The notes beneath the pieces are model-generated. The model made no database searches. It was not told where the DNA came from and saw nothing but the letters and a program-made list of their open reading frames with translations. Positions 1 to 12,585 of a DNA stretch of 64,000 bases are shown here, piece by piece. The translations under genes and the position numbers were made by a program. Every line of letters begins with the position of its first letter. The first letter of the stretch is position 1. Location: NCBI GenBank assembly GCA_026874595.1, contig CM049307.1, positions 8,333,579 through 8,397,578 on the forward strand, given 5' to 3'. The DNA comes from Sipunculus nudus (lineage: Eukaryota; Annelida; Sipuncula; Golfingiida; Sipunculidae).

Positions 1-368
1 ACTTTTTTCAATTATATAATACAGAAATAATTTCTGGCATGTACATAGGAACTATATAGAAGAATATTTATGGTAAATATGAGGGAAAACAGATGAGTGG
101 TTTTGATATTAGGCAGTCCTGAAGTGTGAAAATAGTTTTTCCTTAATTTCTCAAAGGAACGAAGTCGCAAAGACCCAGTTTTCGGCTTGGTAGGAGATCT
201 TGGGGACATCTAACATTATGCTGAATTTTGGATTCCTAGGTCTTACGGTTTCAAAACGTGCCACATCTACGGACGGACGGACGTGATGGACGGACGGACG
301 GACAGACGGACGGACGACGGACAATGGACCACGACTATAGCTCAGATGACTTATAGTCAGCTGAGCTA
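1..368 (+). mobile_element. Right end of a pearl/Helentron-like non-autonomous element (family A)
   Basis: At 269-325 is a GGAC/ACGG-type microsatellite, followed at 338-368 by a near-perfect stem-loop (TAGCTCAG..GACT / AGTC..CTGAGCTA). The same microsatellite-plus-stem end occurs at 35903 and 54655. This arrangement (tandem core, ACGG microsatellite, terminal hairpin) is that described for bivalve pearl elements and Helentron-associated elements. The left end is not resolved, and the sequence before 120 looks unique. Confidence 0.6.
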
Positions 369-369
369 A

Positions 370-1057
370 AAATGAGAAATATACAGATGGCGCCACCAGT
401 TTACAGGAACTGATGGGACACTTCATGACCTATATCATGCAAAGAATCATGGTGTTTATTGCAGTAGTAATTTAGATACTGGAGCTTTTGTATCAGATTT
501 TTAAATATTCTGAGGGATTATTACAAACAACATAGTTCAGAGGATATGGGTAACAGAGACCTAATTTAAGGTTTCTACAGAGACTTTTCAGGGACCTCCC
601 TCACTGTCAAATTAGAAGATTCCAGGTCAAGCCGTTACAATTTGTGCCCTGTTAACAGATGACAGCTTCTTAACAGGGTAACAGAGACCTAATTTCTGGT
701 TTCTACAGAGACTTTTCAGGGACCTCCCTTCCTGTCAAATTAGAAGATTCCAGGTCCAGAGGTTACGATTTGTGGCCTGTTAACAGATGACAGCTTCTTT
801 GTAGGAATCAAAAATTGAGAAAAAAATTCGTAAAAATTACAGGTGGCACCATCAGTTTACAGGAACTGATGGAACACTCCATGATCAACATTCATGCAAA
901 TAATCATGGTGATCAATGCAGTTGTTATTCAGATACTGAAGCTTTTGTGTCAAAATTTTAATTATTCTGAGGGGTACTTACGAGCCCCATAGGTCAGAGG
1001 ATATGGGTAACAGAGACCTAATTTAAAGTTTCCACAGACACTTTTCATGGACTTTCA
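370..1057 (+). mobile_element. Family A element fragment, about two core monomers
   Basis: Two to three diverged copies of the family A core: GGTAACAGAGACCTAATTT, ACTTTTCAGGGACCTCCC, CCTGTTAACAGATGACAGC, and the GTGGCGCCACC-like palindrome at about 385 and 843. There is an internal partial duplication around 540-780. It lacks its own terminal hairpin, so it is truncated. Full monomers are seen at 52770-54655. Confidence 0.7.
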
Positions 1058-3659
1058 GTCAGCTAAGATAATAAACTGGAGGGATCACTTTCAAAACTTC
1101 AATTAAATTTCCCTGTCCTGGAAGTGTAAAGTACACAAAATTTATCTGAAATCCTTCAACAACTTTTTTAGATATTGGATATAACACAAACAAGCATATG
1201 TACAATACAAAAGGACACAACCAGAGAGAATGACAAATGAGATAATATAACCTTTGTTCCACTTGATTCACTGCAAAAATAAAGAAATATGTCAGGAAGA
1301 GGAGGATTCATTAGATAGCATTGGTACTTGGGACTTTCTGTTAGGTTTAACCGAGCACCCTAGGCAAATAAGACTGCCAGCAGTGTGATAAGCTACATCA
1401 ATTCTCCACTGCTCTGCCATGTGCATTATAATATTCAATTTCTGGAATCTCAAAGGATTTCTTGGCATGTGGGAACACTAACAACATGTTAAACAACCAC
1501 AGTGCCCTTCAAACCATCAGCCACTCAGTAACAATGAAAGGGTCTTCATGGCAAGATCTAATCTGATCTCAGAAACTGATATAACTAACATTACAGGTAA
1601 TGCACCTGTATAACAAAGGCCTCCTTGCTGGCATTCAGTAAAGAAAACACACTGATCAATCAAGACAAAGATATGATGGACATGGAATTCCTTACAAGTA
1701 AAGACAGCAGAAATAAATGCAGCTTAAATATTTAAATTACTGGGTAATTTGTAGATATCAGAATTTGAAGTTTTTATTTAGAATTGTTAAAATAAATTTC
1801 CAAATTTTAAGTATACTGACAAATAGTCTGTGAATTATTTTACACTATATTCAAGTCTGCACAACAGTTCCAGGCATGTCATATTTCTTGCAAATCACTG
1901 TGCTGCACACAATTTATGTTTTAAGTAGACAGCTCATTAATGGTATCAACACCTTTTTCCAAGGGGACTTCATCAACTGAACAAATGAACAGCTGGATCA
2001 ATTCAAGAATAGACCTGAAAATCCCAGGGCCTAAAATCACATACATAACAGCAACTGATAGAAGCTGTCAGCCTGATGAGGATGTGACTGTCCTCAGCTT
2101 TAACCTGATGCCTGGCTTATACACTTTGTAGGCTGGTCTGGAGAATACCTGTGGTTGAACAGTCAAACCACATCAATTAATGTCATTCTACTTCCCACTC
2201 TCTCCTCAATCAAGCAGTTCTCTCTGAGTCATGAATCTCACTGACATGACTGTGTGATGACATTGGCCAATCTAAATTATTTGTGAGAGCCAGAAACCTT
2301 AATAAAAGGTGGGTGGGGGAGCAATTTATGGTTAAGTTCCCTACAAAATAAGATATATGATTACTTAGTAGTTTTATAGGCCTGGGTGTGACGTTAAATT
2401 ATATTATGTTTAATATTTTCTCTAAAAGACATGAATATTTTAATTTCCTTATATACATACATGGATGATTAATCACTGTGGCCATGCCATCTCTTAAGTT
2501 ATCAATATTTTCTGGGAAATATTTATGATGCAATAAACACTAGGTAAATACTAGTCATTCATAAAGATGCCTCTTTTTGTTAAATTGTTTATTCCCCAAC
2601 AAACTTAGATACATGTATACAAGTCATCTGTTTTGTACTACTTGGGACATATTTGATTAAAATGTCTTTACCTGAATGGGAACCACAAAGTTACATGGCA
2701 GCAGTGTTTTCATTCTATAAACTGCTCTGTACATAACATTTATCATGAATGGTATACATAATTATACCAGCAGGCAGCATGGTAACACAGGGCATGAGAA
2801 GGCCCGTATCATCTGTGTTATAGCCGTGGTTATGTTTTATCTAACAGTGATGGGTCCAGGATCCACTATTGCTGGGTTAATGTGGGATGTCATCCAATTT
2901 ATTTCCTCCCTTTAAACAATGATAGTAAATCAATGTAATATTAATTATGCAATGACTCTATACAACTTCTTCATACAAGTTTATCTTAAGGATTCATTGT
3001 GATAATTTTTTAAAGAGACTCAACATTAAATTGTCAAAGGACTGCATTGTTAACATATAAAAAATACCCCATTTCAAACTATAATTTCTTACTTATGGGT
3101 TCATGGGCAGCCAAAGGAAAAAATTATTATTCCATAAACTATCTATATCCTGAAAAAGTTCTACTGATAGTTCAATCATGGGTGGATTGTTTAAAGTCCT
3201 GGCCCTAATATTCTCTTTATCAAATTCCCCTTCCATGATCAGTTTTACGGTGAACAGGTTTGCATAACCAGCATCTTTAACAGGATATATGTGTTTTGAT
3301 AACAACACTTCTGATTTGTTAACACAGCTAATGGGGCCGTTTGTAACCACATTTATGACTCACAACCATGGCAGAGAGACATGGTTATCTCAAAAGCACT
3401 GCATGACACTTGTATCAAGCATCAGGCATCACCAGAGCTTCACTGGGCAACTATAGACCTATCTGTCTCAGAGCCTAACTCAGAATCAACTTTCATCCAA
3501 ATCCAAGAATACACAGCTATTTTAAGAATATCTTTAAAATTACCAACTTCCAATTAAAGATTTAGATCTTCAGTTAATAAAGAAACAAACCAAGGAACAA
3601 ATAGGGATCCATGGGTCTCGACGCTCAGCTGCATTTGTCTATAAGTATATGTTTATGAG

Positions 3660-4480
3660 GTTTTCCAAAATACTGGTCCTGTGATCATTTTGAAGCCAAC
3701 CTGTCTATCCAAACTGGATTTATCATCCATAAACTAATTTGTGAATGGATGGGCCCTGTGACCTTAACCTTTGACCTTATGACCCCAAAATCAAAAGGAA
3801 AAGTTCTTCCCCTATTGGCAAGTGCACCACATGTTGATGATGGAAGGATTTAGATGAAAAGTTTGGCTTTAAATGCATCCACAGTCTTTCTAAAGTAGTG
3901 GGTCCTGTGACCTTGACCTTTGATCTCATGACCCCAGAATCAATAGTTCTTACTTTAGTGGTGGGCATATATAAGTCAAGTTTGAAACCAATATTTCAAA
4001 CTAAACTGGTGTTATCATCTGGAAACAAATTTATGTGGATTGATGGCCCCCACGACCTTGACCTTGTGACCCCAAAATCCATCAGTTACTTCCACTATTG
4101 GCAGGTGAGCAACATCTGGAAGATAGAATGTTTGGGACAGAAAATTTAGCTAAAAATACATCAATAATCTTTTTAAAGAAGTGGGTCCTGTGTCCTTGAC
4201 CTTTGGCCTTATGACCCCAAAATCAAAAGGGTTCTTACATTATTGGTGGGTCTTATGTAAGTCAAAACTGAAACCAATATGTCAATCCAAACTGGAGTTA
4301 TCATCCAGGAACAAATATGTGGACAGATGGGTCCCTGTGATGATGACCTTTGACCTTGTGACCCCCTAATCAATCAGTTTCTTTCTCTATTGGCAGCTCA
4401 GCTATATGTGCAAGATGGAAGGTTTTGGATGAAAAGTTTGGCTTATAATGCATCCACAATCTTTCATAAATAAGTAAGTA
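3660..4480 (+). mobile_element. Family B repeat fragment, tandem monomers with TGACCTTTGACC motifs
   Basis: Three to four diverged monomers of roughly 200-280 bp, each with a block like CCTGTGACCTTGACCTTTGA..TCATGACCCCAAAATCA and then TTGGCAAGTG..A.AT.TGCAAGATGGAAGG. The same monomers occur at 36650-37640. Neither the ACTAG-type left end nor the right stem-loop is visible, so this copy is truncated. Confidence 0.7.
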
Positions 4481-4572
4481 CTGTGTGAAAAATATGTCAA
4501 TTTGGTTATTTTATATTAAAATGCCCTAGTCTTATAGACAATTATGATGATGTGTCATAAATAAACAGTATG

Positions 4573-5438
4573 AACTATATGTGGTCGGACAATGGTCCTC
4601 TGAGGGCCCAGCGTTTCTGCTCATGCTGGACTCGTTTACATATGGGTGAAAAATTAAGTTAAATTTGAAAAAAATGACAAACAGAAACAGGTTTTTATCC
4701 ATATGCATGAGGGAAAAAATCCTACTGGATCAAATGATATTAAAGAAGATATGTCTGAAATAATGTGTGCAATAAAAAATCACCGTATGTAGTCTGTTAG
4801 CCATATTTGATTTTCAGCAAGTCTGTAATTCAATGGGTCAGGAGCCTGCATAGGCACCAATGATCCCTGTGAAATTGGGAAAGCTGCAGTAGGCTGTTGT
4901 TATTGCATGCGAAAGAAAATCTGGATTTGTGGCTGTGGCGGCCATACTGGAATTCCTAAAGGTCTGTAATTTGATAGGTCTGGAGCGCTTATAGGTACCA
5001 ATCATCCCCGTAAATTTGGGAAAGCTGAAGTATGTTGTTGTTGAGTTATTGCACACGAAAGAAATTCAGCAACTGGGCTGTGGCAGCCATATTGGAATTC
5101 GACATTTCAGTAAATTCAATATGCCTGGAGCCCTTATAGGTACCAATCATCCCTGTGAATTTGGAAAAGCTGCAGTAGGTTGTTATTGCGTGCGAAAGAA
5201 AATCAGCAATTGGGCTGTGGTGGCCATACTGTAATTCTGACATGTCTGTAATTTGATAGGTCTGGAGCCCTCATAGGTACCAATCATCACTGTGAATTTG
5301 GGAAAGCTGCAGTATATTGATGTTGAGTTATCGCGTGTGAAAGAAAGTGTCACTGACGGAAGGACGGGAGTATGGAAGGACGAATGGACTGACACTGTGA
5401 TCACTATAGGGCACCCCTTGTTAAGCAGGCCCCTTATA
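4573..5438 (+). mobile_element. Family C pearl/Helentron-like element, near full length
   Basis: The left end near 4573 (TATATGTGGTCGGACAATGG) matches the reverse complement of the end of the copy at 44098-45112. The core has about four monomers of about 141 bp (TGTGAATTTGGGAAAGCTGC recurring near 4867, 5009, 5150 and 5289). An ACGG-like tract lies at 5350-5390, and a stem-loop (TATAGGGC..GCCCCTTATA) at 5405-5438. Short frames here read through the repeats and are not genes. Confidence 0.75.
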
Positions 5439-6340
5439 AACTGGATCTAGAAATCTGAAATAAAAATTCAACCAAACATGACCAAAACATGATCAGGTAA
5501 GGAGATTAATAATGCAACCCTCTGATTAATTTTAATATGGATCTGTGTGACAGTTTTGAGATACTGTGTTGCACATGAAAAATTCACAGCTTGCAATTAT
5601 ATCCCTGTCTCCTTGGGCCATGACTACAATTCATAGCTTTCTGATAACTGACTTTGCACAAATAAGTCAAGTTTGAAGACAGGAAAAATCTTGTATAATG
5701 ATTAAACAATAAGCAGCACTGAGCAGACCACACACAAACCTGTAAAAGTAGGCAACTGGATAAGCAAACAGATTTAACTGTAATGTTGAAGTTACACTAT
5801 CATTGTCTGATTAGAAGTGCTGCAGCCCTAGTTTATTAATTTAACCTGCCAGTCTGTAGCCCCACCCTATATCTCAGCAATCCAGTAATACATGGAATCA
5901 ACAATACAGCATGTTTCCATACTGTGTTGCGTAACCAGCATACTGCATGCAGCGTGTCATTTCCTGGAAATCTGTTCTTGATCACACATTTACACTATAT
6001 GTCATGCATCTGGGTGACAGAACTTCATGTGGCACCAATTTGTCTGACAGCTACTTCCCCGACAAGTTCTAAGCATGGCTTATTTTCATGCAGGTTTACA
6101 GAGCACTATTATTAACTCTTAGCGGGCTTTCAGCTCAGGAATCAACCATGAACTCTGTTCTGTTACAACACCATGAACTCTGATCTGTTAATAGACTGAC
6201 AGAGATAATGCTGCCCATACCATCGTGCTACCTGTCTAAAAGAAATACATTAAAACTACCTACACTGATTATAACAAATAATACAGCTGAAATCACATAT
6301 CCTCAAAAAAAATTAAGGAAACACAAAAGTTACTGGTGAA

Positions 6341-6690
6341 AGTACCATCTGTTACTGACAATATTGTTGCACATTCAGTTCTCAAAGCCAAGTACCAATC
6401 TGTTACTGACAGTTCTGCTACACATTCAGTTCTCAAGACCAAGTTCCATTCTGTTACTGACAGTTCTGTTGCATATTCAGTTCTCCAGGTAAAGTACCAA
6501 TCTGTTACTGACAATATTGTTGCACATTCAGTTCTCAAGGCCGAGTACCAATCTGTTACTGACAGTTCTGTTGCACATTCAGTTCTCAAGGCCAAGTACC
6601 AATCTGTTACTGACAATACTGTTGCACATTCAGTTCTCAAGGCCAAGTACCAATCTGTTCAATATTGTTGCACATTCAGTTCTCAAGGCA
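6341..6690. repeat. 51-bp minisatellite, about 6.7 units
   Basis: The unit contains CTGTTACTGACA..TTGTTGCACATTCAGTTCTCAAGGCCAAGTACCAAT in parts. Because 51 is divisible by three, both strands stay open. The plus strand would read a 17-residue repeat (SVTDNIVAHSVLKAKYQ-like). With no start context, homology or splice support, I take this as a non-coding minisatellite. Substitutions between units fall at all codon positions. Confidence 0.9.
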
Positions 6691-7755
6691 GAGTGCAAAT
6701 CCTATCTGGTGACATGACAAAAAGTGACAAAAAAGTCACTTAAAATCATTTCAGAAAAAGAAATATCTCACTAATGATGTACTGTGGTTGCCTTTATATG
6801 GGCAGGGCTGAATTTTCGCGTTTTATTGCAAAATATTACTGCTTGGTGGACGCTGACACTTTCCAGGTAGTGTCGGGTGAGAGGAAAAACTGCCAGGCGT
6901 GTCTGAGAGGTGTGAGCACATTCCTGCAAAGGGTCACGATTTATGGCATCTAAGCCAACTGATGCTATTATGAATGGGCCCTGTTATTTTCTCTGAACCA
7001 CTTAAAAGTTAATACACAAGGCTTGATTATGGACTAGTATGCATTCAAATCTGTGTGATTTCAATGTCGAGGTCACAGAGAGACAGTGAATATTGTAAAT
7101 TTGACACCACCGCAAATAAGAAGGTAACCGCAGAATATAATTTCTATGTTCATGTAACATCTTGATGTCAGCATTAAACTGTAAGTCTTTACACTTTATG
7201 ACTCCTCTACTTGACCTTTTTAAACCCTTCTAAACCTTTCCTGCTTTCACTTACTTGACCCTGATGGCACTCTTCAATAAAACATGTCTAGCAGCACCTG
7301 TTCAGGCACACTTATCACCTTGTGGGTCACATTCAGCATACACTGCCTGGATATTGTTACTGGTATAATAATGTACATGTAACAACTGAAAGCTGGAAAA
7401 CGTTTAAACAGGTTTGTGGCAGAGTAAATCATAATTTTCAATAATTGTAAAAAAATATGATTATATCTTATTGGTTACTCATTACCTGTGTGTGCAAATA
7501 ACATCTTTCCCAGTGGACACAAGTGATAAATATACAAAAAACAGAAGACACTAGTAAGTATTTTCTAAAATATATCTTTAAACTAATGCATACAAAACAA
7601 TTGATGAATACTTTTAACAAATATACATTTAAAAGTGGTAAGTTCATCAAGATATGCAATTACTGTGTTCTAATGAAGAGTGCATAAAAAAACCATGATC
7701 AACAGTTCCTGAAGCTAAAACTGGGTTAATGAAACCATATGTAAATAACACTAAC

Positions 7756-7921
7756 CCTTCTGGAAGCTCATCTGGGTCTCTTTGGATGGCCGATAGATGA
7801 GTGACCTCAGTGACAGTAGGACCTGAGCCACTGCGGTCCCGGGAGATTAGACTGATCACGATCTGGCCACGGACCATTTCGCTCTCATCTGGGTGGTTTT
7901 TCTGCAGGTCAAGCCTCTGGA
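7756..7921 (-). CDS. SMURF: SMURF coding exon 5 (C2-WW linker, first residues before WW1)
   Basis: Encodes residues 113-166: QRLDLQKNHPDESEMVRGQI, then VISLISRDRSGSG, a linker, and DELPEG at the splice. QRLDL, VRGQIV.SL..RDR.G.G and the final LPEG are the family's C2-to-WW boundary; in vertebrates LPEGYEQRT opens WW1. The acceptor is GCATTGTAG| and the donor is GAAGG|GTTAGT. The linker between RDRSGSG and LPEG is only about two dozen residues, clearly shorter than in vertebrate SMURF1. I see no WW exon in the 7.7 kb beyond it, so the next exon must be off the left edge. The gene is therefore partial: about 167 of an expected 700+ residues. Confidence 0.95.
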
Positions 7922-9733
7922 CTACAATGCACACCAATCACAATTATGTATGTTTTGGTCTCTGCCCTTCCAATTCCATGCTTTTATTGCATTTAGCCTT
8001 TATCAACAGTGTATTTGTTTGCTGAAATACTTCCCCTTCCCAACTTATCACATAAAAACTCTCTGACTGTCGGTCAGGCAATAAACATTCATATCAGAGG
8101 AGTATTAACACAGTAAATTAAGTATTAATCATGCTGGTCTAATAATACAGGCTGGAAATATGACTTAAGTAAACCATGCCAAAGTAACTTCAACAAACCA
8201 CTGGCTATAGCACATGAAGTCTCTATGAGATGATGTCAGCATGAACCAATATATCCCTTACATCATGTGCCCTTGCAGTATGCTATTTACTGATATACTG
8301 ATTTATGCAAGTGGACAAGCTTGATAATTGATAGCTCTGACAGGAGTCAATACTATAAACCAGGTATAACCTCCATAAGCTGGCACCAAAGACAGGAGTT
8401 AAAACTATAAACCAGGTATAACCTCCCTAAGTTGGCAACAAAGACAGGAGTCAATACTATAAACCAGGTATAACCTCTATAAGCTGGCACTAAAGACAGG
8501 AGTTAAAACTATAAACCAGGTATAACCTCCATAAGCTGGCACCATAGACAGGAGTCAATACTATAAACCAGGTATAACCTCCAATTAGCTGGCACCACAG
8601 ACAGGAGTCAATACTATAAACCAGGTATAACCTCAAATTAGCTGGCACCACAGACAGGAGTCAATAATATAAACCAGGCATAACCTCCATCAGCTGGCAC
8701 CACAGTCAGGAGTCAATACTATAAACCAGGTATAACCTCCATAAGCTGGCACCACAGACAGAGTCAATACTATAAACCAGGTATAACCTCCATTAGCTGG
8801 CACCACAGACAGGAGTCAATACTATAAACCAGGTATAACCTACATTAGTTGGCACCACAGACAGGAGTCAATACTATAAACCAGGCATAACCTCCATCAG
8901 CTGGCACCACAGTCAGGTGTCAATACTATAAACCAGGTATAACCTCCATAAGCTGGCACCAGAGACAGGAGTCAACACTATAAACCAGGTATAACCTCCA
9001 TTAGTTGGCAGCACAGACAGGAGTCAATACTATAAACCATAACCTCGATAAGCTGGCACCACAGACAGAGTCAATACTATAAACCAGGTATAACCTCCAT
9101 AAGCTGGCATCACAGACAGGCGCCAATACTATAAACCAAGTATAACCTCTATAAGCTGACACCATAGACAGGAGTTAAAACTATAAACCAGGTATAACCT
9201 CAATAAGCTGGCACCACAGACAGGATTCAATACTTTAAACCAGGTAAAACCTCCATTAGTTGGCACCACAGACAGGAGTCAATACTATAAACCAGGTATA
9301 ACCTCCAAAAGCTGGCACCACAGACAGGAGTCAATACTATAAACCAGGTATGACCTCTATAAGCTTGCACCACAGACAGGAGTCAATACTATAAACCAGG
9401 TATAACCTCAATTAGCTGGCACCACAGACAGGAGTCAATACTATAAACCAGGTAAAACCTCCATTAGTTGGCACCACAGACAGAGTCAATACTATTAACC
9501 AGGTATAACCTCCATTAGCTGGCACCACAGACAGGAGTCTATACTATAAACCAGGTTTATTATGGGCATACACACTGCTTCATATACCAAGCCATCCAAA
9601 TATGTCTTTTGCTATACCACATATAACACCAGGACTTGAGGTGTTTGTGATCACATGTAACATATACAGCCTGTATTTCAGATCCTCTGCAGTATTCTCT
9701 TTTATTGAACTCATGGTGTACTACAATACTTAC
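7922..9733 (-). other. SMURF: SMURF intron 4
   Basis: A 1.8 kb intron filled mainly by the 52-bp minisatellite (8339-9556). Nothing else recognisable. Confidence 0.9.
8339..9556. repeat. 52-bp minisatellite, about 23 units
   Basis: The unit begins GACAGGAGTCAATACTATAA and continues ACCAGGTATAACCTCCATTA and GCTGGCACCACA. Units differ by single bases and a few 1-10 base deletions (for example ACAGAGTC instead of ACAGGAGTC in several units, which suggests block duplication). The whole array lies within SMURF intron 4 and should be length-variable between individuals. Confidence 0.95.
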
Positions 9734-9867
9734 ATCCTGTATCCTTCAGCCTCTGTATAGCGTTAGACATAATCCGTACACAGCCCAGGAAGCCCGCTCC
9801 CTGCTTCTTGTGGATTTTTCGGTGGTTCCATACACTTATCGTTATTGAATCCTTGTGTCCAATATAT
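9734..9867 (-). CDS. SMURF: SMURF coding exon 4 (end of C2 domain)
   Basis: Encodes residues 68-111, starting YIGHKDSITISVWNHRKI and containing KKQGAGFLGCVRIMSNAI and QRLKDTG. This corresponds to the SMURF segment (SITISVWNHKKIHKKQGAGFLGCVRLLSNAI in part) that closes the C2 domain. The acceptor is AATTTCAG| and the donor is ACAGGAT|GTAAGT. The leading A completes Leu67, and the trailing T joins TC of exon 5 as Phe112, where vertebrates have Tyr. It sits just beyond the end of the large 52-bp minisatellite at 8339-9556. Confidence 0.96.
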
Positions 9868-12585
9868 CTGAAATTCAGCAAATACATATCACACCTGTTA
9901 TAAAATTCTAAAGATCATCACGCTGTAACTAACTTTAAATGTTCAATTTGCAAGAATGAACAAAAAGTAAACTTATTTCAAAGGAAATTTTTTAACACAA
10001 AATATAAAATATTCAAAAGAAATATAATACAATTTGGCCAGACAGTTTTGGAGAAGAACGCTTTTAAAGGTTTTTTTAAGCTTTTTCCTTATAAAATCTA
10101 AGTAAATGCAGATAACAAAAAAATAAGCAAAATCCAATAGTTTTTTAGATGACTGATTTTTTGCATAAAATTTGGTGATGCAAGCTCCAACAGTTTTTGA
10201 CACAGCATGGCAGACTGACAACACTGTGCCACAGCATAAGCTGACAGGTTTGCTAAAAAGTATGGTCTGACATGACCATTGTGGGGGGGGGGGGGGGAAT
10301 GTCTGCCCTATTAGCTTTACAAACTTTGACTCATGTACACTAAAAAAGAGGTATTTTTTGAATTTATATAACAGCTTAAACAGTTTGAATGCTGTGTCGC
10401 AACCCATACACTGCTCATGACATCAGTACACTTTGTACAACATGTCATCAGCATCAGGTGTTGTATCTCCAGGTTAGTCAAATGATGTCTAACGGCAAAA
10501 ACCTGGTTGTCTGAATATGACACATCAAACATCCTGCTGTGAACACTTAACTAAAGTTAAGAAAAAGAAGAAGAAGAGCCCATCAAGTGTCATAAAGGAA
10601 GCTTGGGTCTTTCTCTGGTCCGTTAACTTTTAACTCCAAAGTCAAAATGGGAGCTGAAGTGTCACCCACAGGAACCAGATATTGGTCAGTTTCAAAATGT
10701 GAGTGTTAGTATTCGACTCTGACAGGCCTAAAGGTATCTACTTGTGACAGAAAGGCCTGGAAAAGCTGTTCACCTGTAACACAAAAGAGGATCTGTAGTC
10801 AAGATCATTAATTATGTGCAATATTGTATCCACACACGCTGATCAATGTAATAAGGTGATTCATACTGCATGACTGGTGACATCAACAGTTAGGTAGATT
10901 AACACTTTGCTACACAGTGATGACAATGACACTCAGAAACATAATGAATTAACCTGAACAACAACATTTTGCTGTCCTAGTCACAGGTTTTGTGAAATAT
11001 TTTGTGTGAAACGGTAAATCATCAAAATTTGGTGTTGTATATAGACAAACACCTGACACTACAATGTCCAAAGGGTAACCAAACTCAAAGAGGTCAAGGT
11101 CAGATTCTTATGTCAAAGGTCAAGGTCATTGCAATGTAACAAACTAAAAGGATGCATAAGCATCTCTTTACAGCAATAAACCAGAGTTGGTCATTCAATC
11201 TATTGTTGTGTCAAAATGTTTTTTAAGTTCAATAATTTAAATCTGGGTAAAACTCAATCATTCTGGTTTCTGAGATACCAGACTTCTACTACAATCTTAG
11301 TATGACTGGCAATGAAACAAAGTAGTACAGAAGCACAGTGTCTGTAAACTCTTGTGTGGGGATACAATAAATGGGCCGTTTTATCAGCACTGTTGTATCA
11401 GTCCTACACATCGACATGTACAACTCAACCAATCTTTGTTGAATCAAAAGTGCTTCCCTGTTCTCCATAAATATAATTGTCAGATGTCTCTAGTGGAATA
11501 AATAACCCAGCAGATCAGTGTGCACACAATGAAGCCAGCCTTTTATGTGATATTTGTTACTGATGTGATACTGTGCTTGCTGGCATTAGCCGGGCCTTTG
11601 ATCTAACATGGTCTGTGTGCCCTCTCAGGATGCTGGGTGCAAACACAGAAATGTATCCACATAAACACTCAGGTATCACCGGGCTTCCACCCTATCATGA
11701 TGAGACAACTGCAACACAGACAGGGCACTCAGGATAACACACATGCCTCAACAAAGGCCAAACATTGAAAGAATTTAAATAAAGTGTGTGAGAAAATAAC
11801 CAAGGAAAAGTGTCTGAAACTGGATCTCCTTTGTAGTAGGAGCAAATATTTCCACCAGGTGAAACAACTGACCCAAGAAATCTCTGACTTAATGAACCTC
11901 TCATTCATAATAAACTAGTTGAAATATGTGAGCAACTGAGGAGATCTGCAGGAGGAACATACGTCTTGGTCAACACAACATTTAATCAGGTGCAATAATG
12001 TTGATAATAGATGAATAACCAAAACACGCTCCTTTGTCAGAGGAAAAACCAGCACAAAAATCCCTGAGCGAGTGATAAGAAACTAGGGTAAACCTCACAT
12101 GTTTAGCTGTGGTATCTAATTAACAAATGATGCCACACAACACATGTTGAAGAGGTCAAGTGAAAGCAGTTACACAACATCAAACAAAGCTACATGAAAT
12201 AACTTCTCCAATTTATATAGTTCTCAACATACTGACAGGCTGAAACAGAGAGGTGGTACTTCCAAGATTGTAATTTTAACATATCTATCTGCTGAATCTG
12301 CAGGAAAGACACATTAGCAATGTACAAATTCATGCTTTTTAATTACTGTTATTATCTCATAAATGTTATTGTCATTTCTACAATTAGCACAAATTAATCA
12401 ATGTAACTGCTGCCCAATCAACAACAGCCATCCTAGTATTTACTACTCATGGTTACTCATTTGAGAAATGGTTTCAACGAAACTTTACAAAATATCCATT
12501 TACAACACCATTCTTAATGTTAATTATGAAGGCTGAAAAGTATATTCATTTGCACTTTTGTGCTACTCGTACAATTCAATGGAAA

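Larger units (their letters stand above)
1..7755 (-). other. SMURF: SMURF intron 5, incomplete (runs off left edge)
   Basis: Intron after exon 5. Its repeats are listed separately: 1-1057, 3660-4480, 4573-5438 and 6341-6690. I looked for WW-domain exons (W..DP motifs on the minus strand) and found none. In 1058-3660, 5440-6340 and 6700-7755 I see only AT-rich single-copy-looking sequence with no credible exon. The 85-residue minus-strand frame at 3093-3350 has no recognisable domain. Confidence 0.6.

Noticed and set aside
3093-3350. 85-residue minus-strand frame as a SMURF exon
   Set aside because: No WW or HECT motif, and no matching phase or sequence to the family.
6293-6743. Repeated 17-residue protein frame on both strands
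   Set aside because: A 51-bp minisatellite keeps any frame open. There is no start context, splice support or family match.
8339-9556. CRISPR-like regular array
   Set aside because: Units are contiguous 52-bp copies with no unique spacers, inside an animal gene intron.
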